From a virus, in IMG/VR virus record IMGVR_UViG_3300032308_002775, positions 62,001 to 126,000 of that record: a stretch of DNA of 64,000 nt; one strand, given 5' to 3'. The stretch's first letter is position 1; the number at the start of each line of letters is the position of its first letter. Of the stretch, positions 38,367-46,609 are shown in pieces. Below the pieces are notes generated by a model. It made no database searches, was not told the DNA's origin, and saw only the letters and a list, made by a program, of their open reading frames with translations. Position numbers and translations under genes: made by a program.

Positions 38367-39000
38367 AACGTTCGCGACAGTCCTGCTAACACTCTTCCTG
38401 GACCGGTTCGGCGTGGAGGCTCTTGAGTGGGACCCCTCGACGATCGCCCTGGAAATCGAGGAAGAGTTTGATGTCGACCTGCCCCGGCTGAACTTCGACA
38501 AGCTCATGGTGGCTATCCAGATCCTGACCACGGATCGGTTCCACAAAAGCCTGCCGGACTTCATCGAGTTCTGTAACGTCTTGTGCGGCGACATCTACGA
38601 CCCCCACACGTTCGACCCGGCCGACGCCGAGGAGGTCGCCTGGGGGATCACCGAGAGCATGCTCATTGCGCCGCCGGATGACGAGGACAACGAGCCGTTC
38701 ACTGACGAGATCCGCGCCTACATCGGCATGGTGCTCGACCAGGAAGGGATCATGAACGCTCCCGACGTTCTGCGGATCGCGCTGCGCAAGGCGCACGTCT
38801 CCCAGTCCGTCGAAGATTTCTCGGACGACCCGGAAATGTTCAGCGCCATCTACGACGTCGAGGCGGCCAAGACCGCCGAGATCAATCAAACCATTGTCAC
38901 GAAGACGCAAATTCTAGCTGCGCAATTGACTGCGCTGCAGCTGAAGAACGGTAACACGCAAGCAGTAGCCAAAATGCTGCACGACTCTGTGCAGCGTTAG
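38326..39000 (+). CDS. Conserved hypothetical phage protein
   Basis: 224 residues. N-terminal pattern TSRETFATVLLTLFLDRFGV, then WDPSTIALEIEEEFDVDLP, DKLMVAIQILTTDRF and FIEFCNVLCGDIYDP. I have the impression of having met this helical pattern in other phage genomes, but no function is known to me. Overlaps the preceding gene by 41 bases. It ends 15 bases before csrA. Confidence 0.6.
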   Translation: MAKNILQEAWTSRETFATVLLTLFLDRFGVEALEWDPSTIALEIEEEFDVDLPRLNFDKLMVAIQILTTDRFHKSLPDFIEFCNVLCGDIYDPHTFDPADAEEVAWGITESMLIAPPDDEDNEPFTDEIRAYIGMVLDQEGIMNAPDVLRIALRKAHVSQSVEDFSDDPEMFSAIYDVEAAKTAEINQTIVTKTQILAAQLTALQLKNGNTQAVAKMLHDSVQR

Positions 39001-39015
39001 GCAGAAGGGAACCCA

Positions 39016-39219
39016 ATGCTCGTCCTTTCTCGAAAGAGAAACGAGAAAATACTCGTCGGTCACGACATAAGAATTACGGTCGTCGAAATATTGCCCGACC
39101 GCGTCCGCCTGGGAATCGAGGCGCCAGAGCAGGTGAGCGTGGTGCGCGCCGAACTGGCCAAGAACTGGCGCGGCCGTAAGAAGGCCGGAGAAAATGGGGT
39201 GGAACGACCGTCTGCCTGA
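39016..39219 (+). CDS. csrA: CsrA-family RNA-binding translational regulator
   Basis: 67 residues. The first 50 match CsrA closely: MLVLSRKRNEKI, ITVVEI and RLGIEAPEQVSVVRAEL. The key RNA-contact residues Leu4, Arg6 and Arg44 are present. CsrA homodimers bind GGA motifs, often at ribosome sites, and repress or activate translation. The protein could act on host mRNAs or on phage mRNAs with GGA-containing leader hairpins. A basic tail (NWRGRKKAGENG) extends past the usual C-terminus. Its end overlaps the next gene. Confidence 0.92.
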   Translation: MLVLSRKRNEKILVGHDIRITVVEILPDRVRLGIEAPEQVSVVRAELAKNWRGRKKAGENGVERPSA

Positions 39220-39505
39220 TTGCGACGCAGGCTTACCATCCGAAGACGAACGCCAGGCTTATTTCGACTGGCAAGAATATCAGCACTATTGCGCGATGCT
39301 CGACGCGGAAATCGAGCAGCAGTCTGCGCCGCCCACTCCAGAACGGATGGGCATCTCTTCGCAGACCATCGATCCCGACAGCTTCGGGGGCCTGTCCAAA
39401 GATATCTTTCCCGACCGGCCCCTTGCACCAAAGGAGTTTGCCAATGCCCCAGGTCAAATCCAAGACCAAGTCAAAGACAAAGACGATCAAAACCCAGAAG
39501 GATAA
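39194..39505 (+). CDS. Hypothetical protein overlapping csrA
   Basis: 103 residues. ATG 39194 lies inside the csrA tail in another frame, with GGAGAAA upstream, so it is probably translated with csrA. Acidic and Gln/Pro-rich, with an aromatic N-terminal helix (AYFDWQEYQHYCAML). No domain recognised. It encodes the GATATC palindrome at 39398. Confidence 0.6.
   Translation: MGWNDRLPDCDAGLPSEDERQAYFDWQEYQHYCAMLDAEIEQQSAPPTPERMGISSQTIDPDSFGGLSKDIFPDRPLAPKEFANAPGQIQDQVKDKDDQNPEG
39398..39409. repeat. 12-bp palindrome AAAGATATCTTT
   Basis: Perfect palindrome read Lys-Asp-Ile-Phe. Fourth of the AAAGATATCTTT copies; 5.2 kb after the 34225 site. Confidence 0.6.
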
Positions 39506-39794
39506 GATCGTCGCGCACATCTCGCCGGAGACGCTGTTCAAGGACGGCGGCCTGTTTGACGCCGTGGCGCTTCTGTGCTCCATCTTCAACCGCAAGCCTC
39601 GCCGCCCGTGCGTGCGCCAGGCCACGATCTATGGCGTCAAGCAGATCGCGACCATGCTGCTCGCGCAGGACAAGGACGTACCGGAGGCGCTGCGGCTGCT
39701 GGACAAGGACGCGCTGGCGTCTGGCGACGGCCGATCAACCGTTAGCGAGTTCGTACAGGCGCTCGAGCGGAAGAAGACTGTCGGCCGCCGCTGA
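39444..39794 (+). CDS. Hypothetical basic protein
   Basis: 116 residues from ATG 39444 (AAGGAG 9 bases upstream). N-terminus is a Lys/Thr repeat (KSKTKSKTKTIKTQKDK), followed by a helical domain (LFDAVALLCSIFNRKPRR). The end overlaps the minus-strand gene at 39735 by 60 bases, tail-to-tail. A nucleic-acid-binding role is possible from the basic N-terminus but not shown. Confidence 0.58.
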   Translation: MPQVKSKTKSKTKTIKTQKDKIVAHISPETLFKDGGLFDAVALLCSIFNRKPRRPCVRQATIYGVKQIATMLLAQDKDVPEALRLLDKDALASGDGRSTVSEFVQALERKKTVGRR

Positions 39795-40910
39795 CTTCAC
39801 GGCGGGCTCCAGCCCCTTCTCGGCCGCCAGACGGTCGAGCGTCGAGGCCATGCCGCGGTCCAGGGTGGGCACGATCGCCGCGAGCTTGTCGCGGTCGAGG
39901 TACACGCCACCGGCCGTGACGGCATCGGCGAACTCGTCGCCCAGCCAGGCGCGAACGTCGTCCTCGGCGAGCTTCTCAAGATCCTCGAGGTTGTAGACGT
40001 TGCCCGTGGTCGTCTCGACGTGAGCCTTCATGAAGTCCGCGGCCACCTTCTCGGTGATCGCAAACAGAACCTCTTCAGCCCGGGGCAGGCCGCCAGCGTC
40101 GTAGAGCCGGTCCAAGTGGTTCGCCCGGTCGAACTCATCGACCGCGGAGGCCAGCTTGAGCCGCGTCTCGTGCGTCCGGGCCTGCTCCGGGTTGCGGTCG
40201 ACGACCTCGGCCAGCTTCAACATGCTGCCCGCCGACTCGGGGCTGTGGCGCATGACGAGCGCCGCCCGGTTGCGCAGCATATCGCTGGCAACCTTGGCCG
40301 CGCAGGCGCCTTGCCCGGCTGCCAGCTCCAGGGTGTCCTCGGCCTCGCTCGTGTCGGCGCCGTACTCGGCCGCCTTCTCGAGGATCTTCGTAGCGATCGT
40401 GTGCCGGTCCTCAAAGGTGAACTGGTCGCGATGCGCCTTGAAATGGGCGGCTGCGAACTTCACCTCGGTGGCGTTGCGCAGCGGCCAGTGCCGGTCCTTG
40501 TTACCGGCCTCGTCGGCCCAAACGATGGCGAACTCGCTGTCAGGGAGGCTGGCCAGGTCGGTCTTGGTCGACGAGGCCACCTTGCCGCGGAGTTCCTTCA
40601 CGAGGCCGGTAATGCCAAAATAACTGGCAGCGGCGTCGATCCGCTCCTCAATCTGGGCGGCGTTGTCCGACTTAAACGAGGCGCGCTTGTCCCCGAAGAA
40701 AAGGGCGGACATCCACGTTGCGGGCGCGGAGTGGCACGGATAGAGTTTGTTGAGCGGATCAGCGTAAAGATGGCGCTGGAGGTTTTCACCCCCCAGCAGC
40801 CGCTCCTGGCTGGCAGCCTTGACGAAGTCGGGCGCCGGGAACAACGCGGTCAGCCGATGGGCTTCGCGACCACTGATGTCTTGCGTCTGATCGAGCGGAA
40901 TGTTTGCCAT
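39735..40910 (-). CDS. Conserved hypothetical protein, minus strand (possible virion protein)
   Basis: 391 residues from 40910; a start at 40973 adds 21 residues. The sequence is uniform and protein-like: LYADPLNKLYPCHSAPATWMSALFFGD near residue 45, then long Glu/Ala-rich helices (about 100-330), ending in LPLERLYELANG. No domain recognised. With terminase it is one of three minus-strand genes, so it might belong to the head genes outside the window. Its ATG shares the CCATGG palindrome with the start of the primase-like gene, so both lack a separate leader. Confidence 0.6.
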   Translation of the reverse strand: MANIPLDQTQDISGREAHRLTALFPAPDFVKAASQERLLGGENLQRHLYADPLNKLYPCHSAPATWMSALFFGDKRASFKSDNAAQIEERIDAAASYFGITGLVKELRGKVASSTKTDLASLPDSEFAIVWADEAGNKDRHWPLRNATEVKFAAAHFKAHRDQFTFEDRHTIATKILEKAAEYGADTSEAEDTLELAAGQGACAAKVASDMLRNRAALVMRHSPESAGSMLKLAEVVDRNPEQARTHETRLKLASAVDEFDRANHLDRLYDAGGLPRAEEVLFAITEKVAADFMKAHVETTTGNVYNLEDLEKLAEDDVRAWLGDEFADAVTAGGVYLDRDKLAAIVPTLDRGMASTLDRLAAEKGLEPAVKSAAADSLLPLERLYELANG

Positions 40911-43542
40911 GGCGCTGCCTATTTCCTTAGTCCGCCGACACAACCACTTTAAAGCCCTGTCGGCATTGGGCATCCTGCCAGAAAAACCGTTATTTCCAGC
41001 GGTAGTCGACTGTCCTCTCTGCCATCAAGCGGGACTCTACCTGTTCGACGACTTAATGACGGACGGTATCTGGGCGCATTGCGAATCCTGCCGTGCGCAT
41101 GGTGACATTCTAACGTTTGGCGCGCTTGTCTGGAACAACAGCCTGGCCGACGCTATTAACCGGTTTGCCGACCTGGGCGCCGCGGCCCGCGGCGAGGCAG
41201 ACCGGAACGCAGGCGAACACATTCGCTGCTTGGGCCGCTTAAAAACGGCTGAAATGTTCTGGGATACGGCTGCCGGGCAGATCTGGAACCACCACGACGA
41301 CGTTATCGCCTGTCGCCTGCGCGAACTGGGCCTGGACAGTACTGTCGAAGGCTGCGAGGGCCTGATTGGCGTGGCCCATCACGACCAGGTTGCCGAGTTC
41401 TGCAAGGCCGTGGGTCGCGCCACGCCGCCACGAATGCGCGAAAACGGACCGAGTCTGGTCCTGCCTTACTACGATCTACCCGGGCGAATCACGGGCGTCT
41501 TGCTCGTCCAGTACAACGACGAGTTCATGTCGCGGCGGGTTTTCGTACCGCTAACGGGCATCATGCGCCGCAAGGCGGACGCCGGGTATTTTCAGCTGGC
41601 CACGACCCTGCTGCCCAGCCCCAAGGACCTGCGCAACTCGTACTTTGTAACCGATGACCCGTTCTGGGTTATCAAGGCCCAATGCACGCAGCTCAAGGCA
41701 GGACAGCGTCTGTTGCCGCTGGCCGCCAGTTACGCCGGGCCCGAAGCCGTGAGTATCGGACTGAACTGGCAGTCGTTTGCTCCCACGGCGCGGCTGTTTC
41801 ATGCGGCGATGTATACGCCAGAGGTGATTTCCCAGGCCGCCGCTGCCAAGGGTTACGTGTGCATCCTGCCGCCGGAGACCGTGCAGCGGACGCCGCAGCC
41901 CTTGCGCACCCTCCATCGCCTGGCGGCCGTTCGACGCGAGGCGCAGACCTGGCAAACCGCGTTGGAGAAAGCCCTGGCGAACACCAACGAGATGGCCGCC
42001 CAGTCCTTCGTGACCAAACTCACCATCGACCTGAACCGGTTGCAGCACTTCTTTCGCTACCGGCGCCACAAGCTCCCCCAGGACTTCTGCGCCCGGTTGC
42101 TCAGCCAGGTCGAAGACGCGCCCGGTATTCCAGCGAAAGCCCAGCGCCGCGTAATTGTCATCGAGCGCGACGGCTGCTGGTGGACCCATACGAATAATCA
42201 AATCTGCAACGCGCGGCTGCGAATTAACAAAATCGTTTACACCGAGGGCGGCGGGCGGCTGTACGTCGGCACGATCCTGATGGGCGAACAAGAATTCGAA
42301 TTCGCTGACTCGGCCGACAAAATCGAACAGATGGGGTTGCTGGCCTACGCAGCGCAGCATGTGGCAGCCCGCGGCCATCTGCTGATCTACGACCGGCCTT
42401 GGAACTCAAAAAGCCACCAGACGGCGCTGCGTTTCAGCACGCCGGAAATCATCCGGATCACGGGCGTCGCCGGGTGGAACGAGGAAAGCGGGCAGTTCTG
42501 CTTTCGGGATTACTCGATCAGCAATGACGGGACGGTCGTGCCCTGTCTCTACCCGCAAGCCAACAGCGGCGTGCCGAGCTTTCCAGAACCGACCGATGTC
42601 GCCCCCGTAACGATTCACAACCTGCTCACGCCGAGCCACGAGAACGCGCTGTTCTGGTCGACCTTCGCCGCGTTTGCCGCGCAGCTGCTGGCCCCGGTGG
42701 CCGGACGACAACCCGTCGCGACTGCCCTGGTCGGTTCCGCATTCAGCGCCGTTCTGGGTATCGGAGACGCGCTGCAGGGTTTCGTGTTCCGCTCCACGGC
42801 CAGCCAGCGCCAGGCAGCAGCCACAAACCTGATTGCTCACCTCAAGGGCAAACGCTGGCCGGTGCTGGCCCATCACGCGTTCAACGACGCGGAAATGAGC
42901 CGTACCGTGGTGCGCATCCCGGCCGCCGCACTTTTCGTCCGAGCAGCCGAGTGCCCGGCCTGCGTTGCCCCTAGTTATGGCTGGCAGTTCATCCGGGGCA
43001 GCGCCGATACGCTTCCGGACTTTTCAGCCATGCGCTACATTCTGCCCGCCTACATCCAGCGGGCGCTTCAAAACCGCATGGCTGTCGCCTCTCAGCATGA
43101 AAACCTGGCGCGCGCCATCCTGGAAGACCTGGCTGGGTGGCTGAAAGATATCTATGGCGTTACGTTCAATCTGGCCTGCGCGACCAACCGACTGATCACC
43201 CCCGACCGGGCCCACGAGGCCCTGATGGAGGCGGTCAACCTTGGCATCATGGCCGGGAAGATCGATGTCCTGCCCCGCCCCCGTCGAAAGTCGCAGGCCG
43301 GAAACTACGTTTTGAGAAATAAACAGCACTGGTGGTTGAATCAAAAGGCCATAAATCAGTACTGTATTTCTGCTGGCGGAATTAGTCCTAACTGGACAGA
43401 AGTCATTCACCGGCTAACTGCAAACGGCCTGCTCGTTGACGAGCAGAGCGTGCAAGGCATGCCCGGACTTCTGGTCAAGAAAGACTGGTGCGACCAGTTC
43501 TGGTCCGATTACAACCTCACGGATGTGCGCGACATTGGCTAG
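40909..43542 (+). CDS. Primase-like protein with degenerate helicase region
   Basis: 877 residues (880 from ATG 40900). Near the N-terminus is a CPLCH...HCESCRAHGD zinc finger (CxxC-x19-CxxC, as in phage primases). About 120-220 holds a fold with IGVAHHDQVAEFC and GRITGVLLVQYND that may be Toprim-like. About 410-600 resembles DUF927-type primase-helicase sequence (VIVIERDGCWWT, IRITGVAGWNEESG). The expected Walker A is degenerate (GSAFSAVLGIGDAL, no GKT/S), so ATPase activity is doubtful. Likely DNA replication initiation. It contains GATATC at 43147. Confidence 0.6.
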   Translation: MALPISLVRRHNHFKALSALGILPEKPLFPAVVDCPLCHQAGLYLFDDLMTDGIWAHCESCRAHGDILTFGALVWNNSLADAINRFADLGAAARGEADRNAGEHIRCLGRLKTAEMFWDTAAGQIWNHHDDVIACRLRELGLDSTVEGCEGLIGVAHHDQVAEFCKAVGRATPPRMRENGPSLVLPYYDLPGRITGVLLVQYNDEFMSRRVFVPLTGIMRRKADAGYFQLATTLLPSPKDLRNSYFVTDDPFWVIKAQCTQLKAGQRLLPLAASYAGPEAVSIGLNWQSFAPTARLFHAAMYTPEVISQAAAAKGYVCILPPETVQRTPQPLRTLHRLAAVRREAQTWQTALEKALANTNEMAAQSFVTKLTIDLNRLQHFFRYRRHKLPQDFCARLLSQVEDAPGIPAKAQRRVIVIERDGCWWTHTNNQICNARLRINKIVYTEGGGRLYVGTILMGEQEFEFADSADKIEQMGLLAYAAQHVAARGHLLIYDRPWNSKSHQTALRFSTPEIIRITGVAGWNEESGQFCFRDYSISNDGTVVPCLYPQANSGVPSFPEPTDVAPVTIHNLLTPSHENALFWSTFAAFAAQLLAPVAGRQPVATALVGSAFSAVLGIGDALQGFVFRSTASQRQAAATNLIAHLKGKRWPVLAHHAFNDAEMSRTVVRIPAAALFVRAAECPACVAPSYGWQFIRGSADTLPDFSAMRYILPAYIQRALQNRMAVASQHENLARAILEDLAGWLKDIYGVTFNLACATNRLITPDRAHEALMEAVNLGIMAGKIDVLPRPRRKSQAGNYVLRNKQHWWLNQKAINQYCISAGGISPNWTEVIHRLTANGLLVDEQSVQGMPGLLVKKDWCDQFWSDYNLTDVRDIG

Positions 43543-43852
43543 GCTTATCAGTTTGTTTGAACAGTTCAACGAGCTGGCAAAACAATACGCCCGCTTCGAC
43601 GACGGCCTTGACGACGATTTTGTCGAAGAGGAGTGGCAGTTTGTCCACGGGTCAGATGACGACGAGGACGAGGACGACGATTTCTTGCGTGCTCCTGCGC
43701 CGAATTACCTCGAGGAAGACGAAGAAGACGAGGAAGACGACGAGGAAGATTACGAAGACGACGAAGATGACCTGGACTGGGACGCCGGAACAGAAGATTA
43801 CGAAGACGACGAGGACAGTGACGACTGGTACGAAGAGGACGAGGAGGACTAA
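43523..43852 (+). CDS. Extremely acidic small protein
   Basis: 109 residues from ATG 43523, overlapping the end of the primase-like gene by 20 bases. From residue 25 on, about half of the residues are Asp/Glu, in runs such as EEDEEDEEDDEEDYEDDEDD. The N-terminal 25 residues form a normal helix (LISLFEQFNELAKQYARF). Such tails occur in DNA mimics, acidic scaffolds and histone-like chaperones. Function unknown. The stop TAA overlaps the ATT start of the next gene. Confidence 0.6.
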   Translation: MCATLARLISLFEQFNELAKQYARFDDGLDDDFVEEEWQFVHGSDDDEDEDDDFLRAPAPNYLEEDEEDEEDDEEDYEDDEDDLDWDAGTEDYEDDEDSDDWYEEDEED

Positions 43853-44304
43853 TTCAGACTTTTCTGCCCTTCGCGCGCTTTAACAAGTGCGCGTATGTGC
43901 TCGATAACAAAAGGCTTTTCAAACAAGCCGTCGAATGCAAGCAGATCCTTCTAGCGCTCGGCGTATCAGTCGGCGCCAATAAGCCAACAGGCAGCAAGGC
44001 CTGGCAGAATCATCCGGCGGTCCGCATGTGGCGCGGACATGAGCTGGCCCTGGCGATCTACTCGGTCCACATGGCGCTGGAATGTCGGCGCCGCGGCTAC
44101 AAAGACGGCCTGCTCGCGGAATTTCTTGAGGTCGTCCGGCAGCTGCGCAAGCCCGACGAGCCCGCGCGCTATCCGCCGTGGATGAAAGACTGGAGTATTA
44201 TGACCAGCCACCGGTCCAACCTCCTGCGCAAGGACAAGGACCACTACACACGGTTCGGCTGGCTCGTGAAGCCGGACCTTCCCTACAAGTGGCCCGTACC
44301 ATGA
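43852..44304 (+). CDS. DenV-like (pyrimidine-dimer DNA glycosylase-type) protein with ATT start
   Basis: 150 residues. The full family N-terminus QTFLPFARF..CAYVLDNKRLFKQ is encoded only if reading begins at ATT 43852, and GGAGG is just upstream (43843-43847). A GTG at 43897 would cut off 15 conserved-looking residues. Family features: AWQNHPAVRMWRGHELAL, ECRRRGYKD, then SHRSNLLRKDKDHYTRF and KPDLPYKWPV. These fit small endonuclease V/pyrimidine-dimer glycosylase-like proteins, likely DNA repair. Overlaps the previous stop (TAATT). Confidence 0.65.
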   Translation: MQTFLPFARFNKCAYVLDNKRLFKQAVECKQILLALGVSVGANKPTGSKAWQNHPAVRMWRGHELALAIYSVHMALECRRRGYKDGLLAEFLEVVRQLRKPDEPARYPPWMKDWSIMTSHRSNLLRKDKDHYTRFGWLVKPDLPYKWPVP

Positions 44305-44317
44305 GCGCGAGGTTTGA

Positions 44318-44629
44318 ATGACAGCGCTGCCAAAACGCGCTATTGAAGTTGTAGACTTTACTGATTTTCATGATCGCCTGTCGCATGATTTATACGTCGC
44401 ACTTATTGACACCATCAATCAAAGCGACGTTTCATGGGGCACCAACGCCGACACGCTGATTACGCCCGCTGTTTGCGTCGATTTTCTAGCGCAGACGCTA
44501 GAAGACTTTTTAGACGGGCGCGACGAGGCAAATCGACTTGAGTGGGTAGAAACCATCGACGAAGCTCGCGCGCTGATCCGAGAAGTTGGCGAGTTGCCAG
44601 ACACCGTGTTTATCGCCCTGGGAAGCTGA
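44318..44629 (+). CDS. Hypothetical acidic protein
   Basis: 103 residues, acidic. Helical with Trp/Asp-rich segments (RLEWVETIDEARALIREVGE). No recognised domain. It starts 13 bases after the DenV-like gene and is followed within one base by the next, so co-transcription is likely. Confidence 0.6.
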   Translation: MTALPKRAIEVVDFTDFHDRLSHDLYVALIDTINQSDVSWGTNADTLITPAVCVDFLAQTLEDFLDGRDEANRLEWVETIDEARALIREVGELPDTVFIALGS

Positions 44630-44630
44630 T

Positions 44631-44963
44631 ATGGAAACCGTTGAGCGCGACGAGTACAGGGTTTCCGCGCGCGTTGTTCTCTGTAAGGGCGACATGTTTC
44701 GCGCTAGCGGCGGCCCCTACTACACTATGCGTGACGAAACTGGCAAACGGATCAAGTCCAGCATGGCCGCAAAAGGCCCGTTCAGATTTATTTCGTATTG
44801 CGAGCGCGGTCGGCGAAAATGGATCGTGGCCTATTCCATCAAAGAAGGCGGCTACGCGACGCTGCCACTGACCAGGTGGAAGACCGTCGACCTACCAAAC
44901 TTCGTAAACCGACCCTACACGATCGTGGGTAAGAAACGCCCGCCAAAGAAAGGGAAGCGATGA
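44631..44963 (+). CDS. Hypothetical basic protein
   Basis: 110 residues from ATG 44631; a longer frame from 44586 lies inside the previous gene. Beta-rich centre (FRFISYCERGRRKWIVAYSI) resembling a small nucleic-acid-binding barrel, and a Lys/Arg/Pro tail (KKRPPKKGKR). Function unknown. Its end overlaps the next small gene by ATGA. Confidence 0.58.
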   Translation: METVERDEYRVSARVVLCKGDMFRASGGPYYTMRDETGKRIKSSMAAKGPFRFISYCERGRRKWIVAYSIKEGGYATLPLTRWKTVDLPNFVNRPYTIVGKKRPPKKGKR

Positions 44964-45124
44964 GTCGCACACGCAAGCGCCCCTACACGGGCATAAAAAG
45001 ATTCGACAGCAGTTGCCGCTGTCACGGCAGCTGCAGCTACTGCCGCAACAACCGGCTGCACAGCACGCAACGGCGGCGCAGCTCGGCTGACGAGCAGCTG
45101 CACGCCTACCGTCGCGCGGACTAA
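44960..45124 (+). CDS. Small Cys-rich protein
   Basis: 54 residues, starting in an ATGA overlap. N-terminus SRTRKRPYTGIKRFD is basic; C19, C21, C25 and C28 form CRCHGSCSYC, a compact zinc- or disulfide-binding cluster, followed by a basic Arg/Gln stretch. Many phages carry comparable small basic Cys-rich proteins of unknown function. The gene ends 10 bases before a hairpin. Confidence 0.55.
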   Translation: MSRTRKRPYTGIKRFDSSCRCHGSCSYCRNNRLHSTQRRRSSADEQLHAYRRAD

Positions 45125-45134
45125 AGTTAACACC

Positions 45135-45167
45135 CCTCCGTGCGATAAACTTAATATCGTACGGAGG
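45135..45167 (+). promoter_or_regulatory. 13-bp hairpin burying the ribosome site of the next gene
   Basis: CCTCCGTGCGATA (45135-45147) pairs with TATCGTACGGAGG (45155-45167) with one G-U and a 7-base loop AACTTAA. The ACGGAGG Shine-Dalgarno lies in the 3' arm, 6 bases before ATG 45174. TTAACA...TTAATA in and before the hairpin could be a weak promoter whose transcript would lack the 5' arm. Confidence 0.65.
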
Positions 45168-45173
45168 CGCGCT

Positions 45174-45626
45174 ATGAATTTCGAAGTCCGGATCAAAGAT
45201 ATCAATCACCTGGGTCTTACGGACGTGACGGCCATCATGAGCCGCCTGTCGCACCCCAACTCCGGGAGCGCCAGCTCTATCCAGCCAGAGCTGATCAAGC
45301 GCTACGTCAAGCCGGAGCCAGGCCCGCACCCGCCCATGTGGCTGGCGATGGTCTGGCAGAACGGCCTGTTCGTCAGTTGGGTCGGCACCCGGCTGTGGCC
45401 CGAGAAATTCAAGGGCGACCTCGTGATGGCGCAGACGATCGAGTGCTTTACTGATTCGGAATGCCGTCGACACGGGCTTGCCCGGCTGGGGCTCCAGGCG
45501 CTGATCTCCGCAGGTTTGCTCGACCGGAACAAGATTGTCTCGGTCTACGCCGCGGAGGTCGTCAAGATGGCCCAGCAGTGCGGGTGCAAGACGGTTATCC
45601 TCTGCCACGCCGAGGAGGAAACGTGA
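45174..45626 (+). CDS. GNAT-like acetyltransferase (tentative)
   Basis: 150 residues. WLAMVWQNGLFVSWVGTR could be the central strand pair and TIECFTDSECRRHGLARLGL the acetyl-CoA-binding loop and helix, with MAQQCGCKTVIL at the end, as in small GNAT N-acetyltransferases. The R-x-x-G-x-A/G P-loop is only approximate, so this is tentative. Its ribosome site is buried in a hairpin. The stop overlaps the next GTG start (GTGA). GATATC at 45198. Confidence 0.4.
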   Translation: MNFEVRIKDINHLGLTDVTAIMSRLSHPNSGSASSIQPELIKRYVKPEPGPHPPMWLAMVWQNGLFVSWVGTRLWPEKFKGDLVMAQTIECFTDSECRRHGLARLGLQALISAGLLDRNKIVSVYAAEVVKMAQQCGCKTVILCHAEEET

Positions 45627-45868
45627 AACGTTACCACGAAGAACAACACATCGCGGCGCACCGCGTAAAACTTTACAAGCAACTGGGCGGTTATCTCGGC
45701 CCGGCGCACGATAAGTATGTTCCAGACACCGGACGGTTTCGCAAGACGCTTCGATGCGCGGGCTGCGGTCGTGCCCGTTGCCAAGTGTGTCATTCAGAAA
45801 AATTTCCTAAGCGTACGCCTACCCGACAAGAGCAACAGGCGCAGCGCGACTTTACCCAGGAGGACTGA
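45623..45868 (+). CDS. Hypothetical zinc-finger-like protein
   Basis: 81 residues from GTG 45623 in a GTGA overlap, with GAGGAGG upstream. Contains RCAGCGRARCQVCH, a possible zinc knuckle, in an otherwise basic protein. Function unknown; could bind nucleic acid. The longer frame from 45461 is inside the previous gene. Confidence 0.58.
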   Translation: MKRYHEEQHIAAHRVKLYKQLGGYLGPAHDKYVPDTGRFRKTLRCAGCGRARCQVCHSEKFPKRTPTRQEQQAQRDFTQED

Positions 45869-46581
45869 TGGGCGCGTGCTTTACGAGCACCAAGTTTGAG
45901 GGCAACCTCACCAGCACAGAATTGCGTCGCCAATACGACGCCTATATCACTGATCTCCTGCACGAGCACGGCACCGACGCCTACAACGGCACGCTGACTA
46001 CCACCAGCGGACTGATCATCGAGGACAAAATCTTCGACACAGAGAAGGCGGCCTACGATCACGTCATCAATAACACCCAAAAGTGGCAAGAAGCGCGGGC
46101 CGTAAAGTTTCGCGACATCCAAACCGAGCCCGACAAGCAACCGACTTACAACGGGCAACCGTTGCGTTTCGGCATCGGGCTGCTCGCGGGTGGCGTGACA
46201 CTGCGAAGCGTCACGGGCGTGTTTGTCGACAGCGCACGGCAGCTAATTCCAGCCGACCAGCTCCCCGCGGCGCACAAAGCCAAAGCCGTTGCGCTATACG
46301 CGGACTACGATGAGAAATACGCCGCGTATGGCAGCGTGCGCCAACAGATCGACCAGCTCGTCACTGAGAAGATTCAGAACGTCAAGGCCGAACTGCCGAC
46401 CACGTCCGACTACTCCGAGTTGAAGCGGCTGCTGAAGCAGCGCAAGCGCGCTTATGTCGCCTTGCAGAAGGCCTGCACGAAGATGCAGGAGTTTGATATT
46501 ACACAATCGGCCAAGATCTACAGCACCAAGCAGGTCGACCACGGAACCAAGTGGTTCGTAGGCGGCTGGGCTGCCGAGTGA
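45868..46581 (+). CDS. Hypothetical phage protein
   Basis: 237 residues, with the stop of the previous gene overlapping its start. Helix-rich in the second half (about 130-220: QQIDQLVTEKIQNVKAEL, LKRLLKQRKRAYVALQKA), which looks like a coiled coil. The N-terminus (YDAYITDLLHEHGTDAYNG) resembles conserved phage proteins of unknown role. AGGAGG precedes the ATG. Confidence 0.58.
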   Translation: MGACFTSTKFEGNLTSTELRRQYDAYITDLLHEHGTDAYNGTLTTTSGLIIEDKIFDTEKAAYDHVINNTQKWQEARAVKFRDIQTEPDKQPTYNGQPLRFGIGLLAGGVTLRSVTGVFVDSARQLIPADQLPAAHKAKAVALYADYDEKYAAYGSVRQQIDQLVTEKIQNVKAELPTTSDYSELKRLLKQRKRAYVALQKACTKMQEFDITQSAKIYSTKQVDHGTKWFVGGWAAE

Positions 46582-46609
46582 CCCTAACCACACCAAGAAG
46601 GAGAACCTC

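Noticed and set aside
40020-40952. Plus-strand frame of 310 codons opposite the 39735 gene
   Set aside because: Composition is unlike a protein and the minus-strand product is more uniform. I kept the minus-strand gene.
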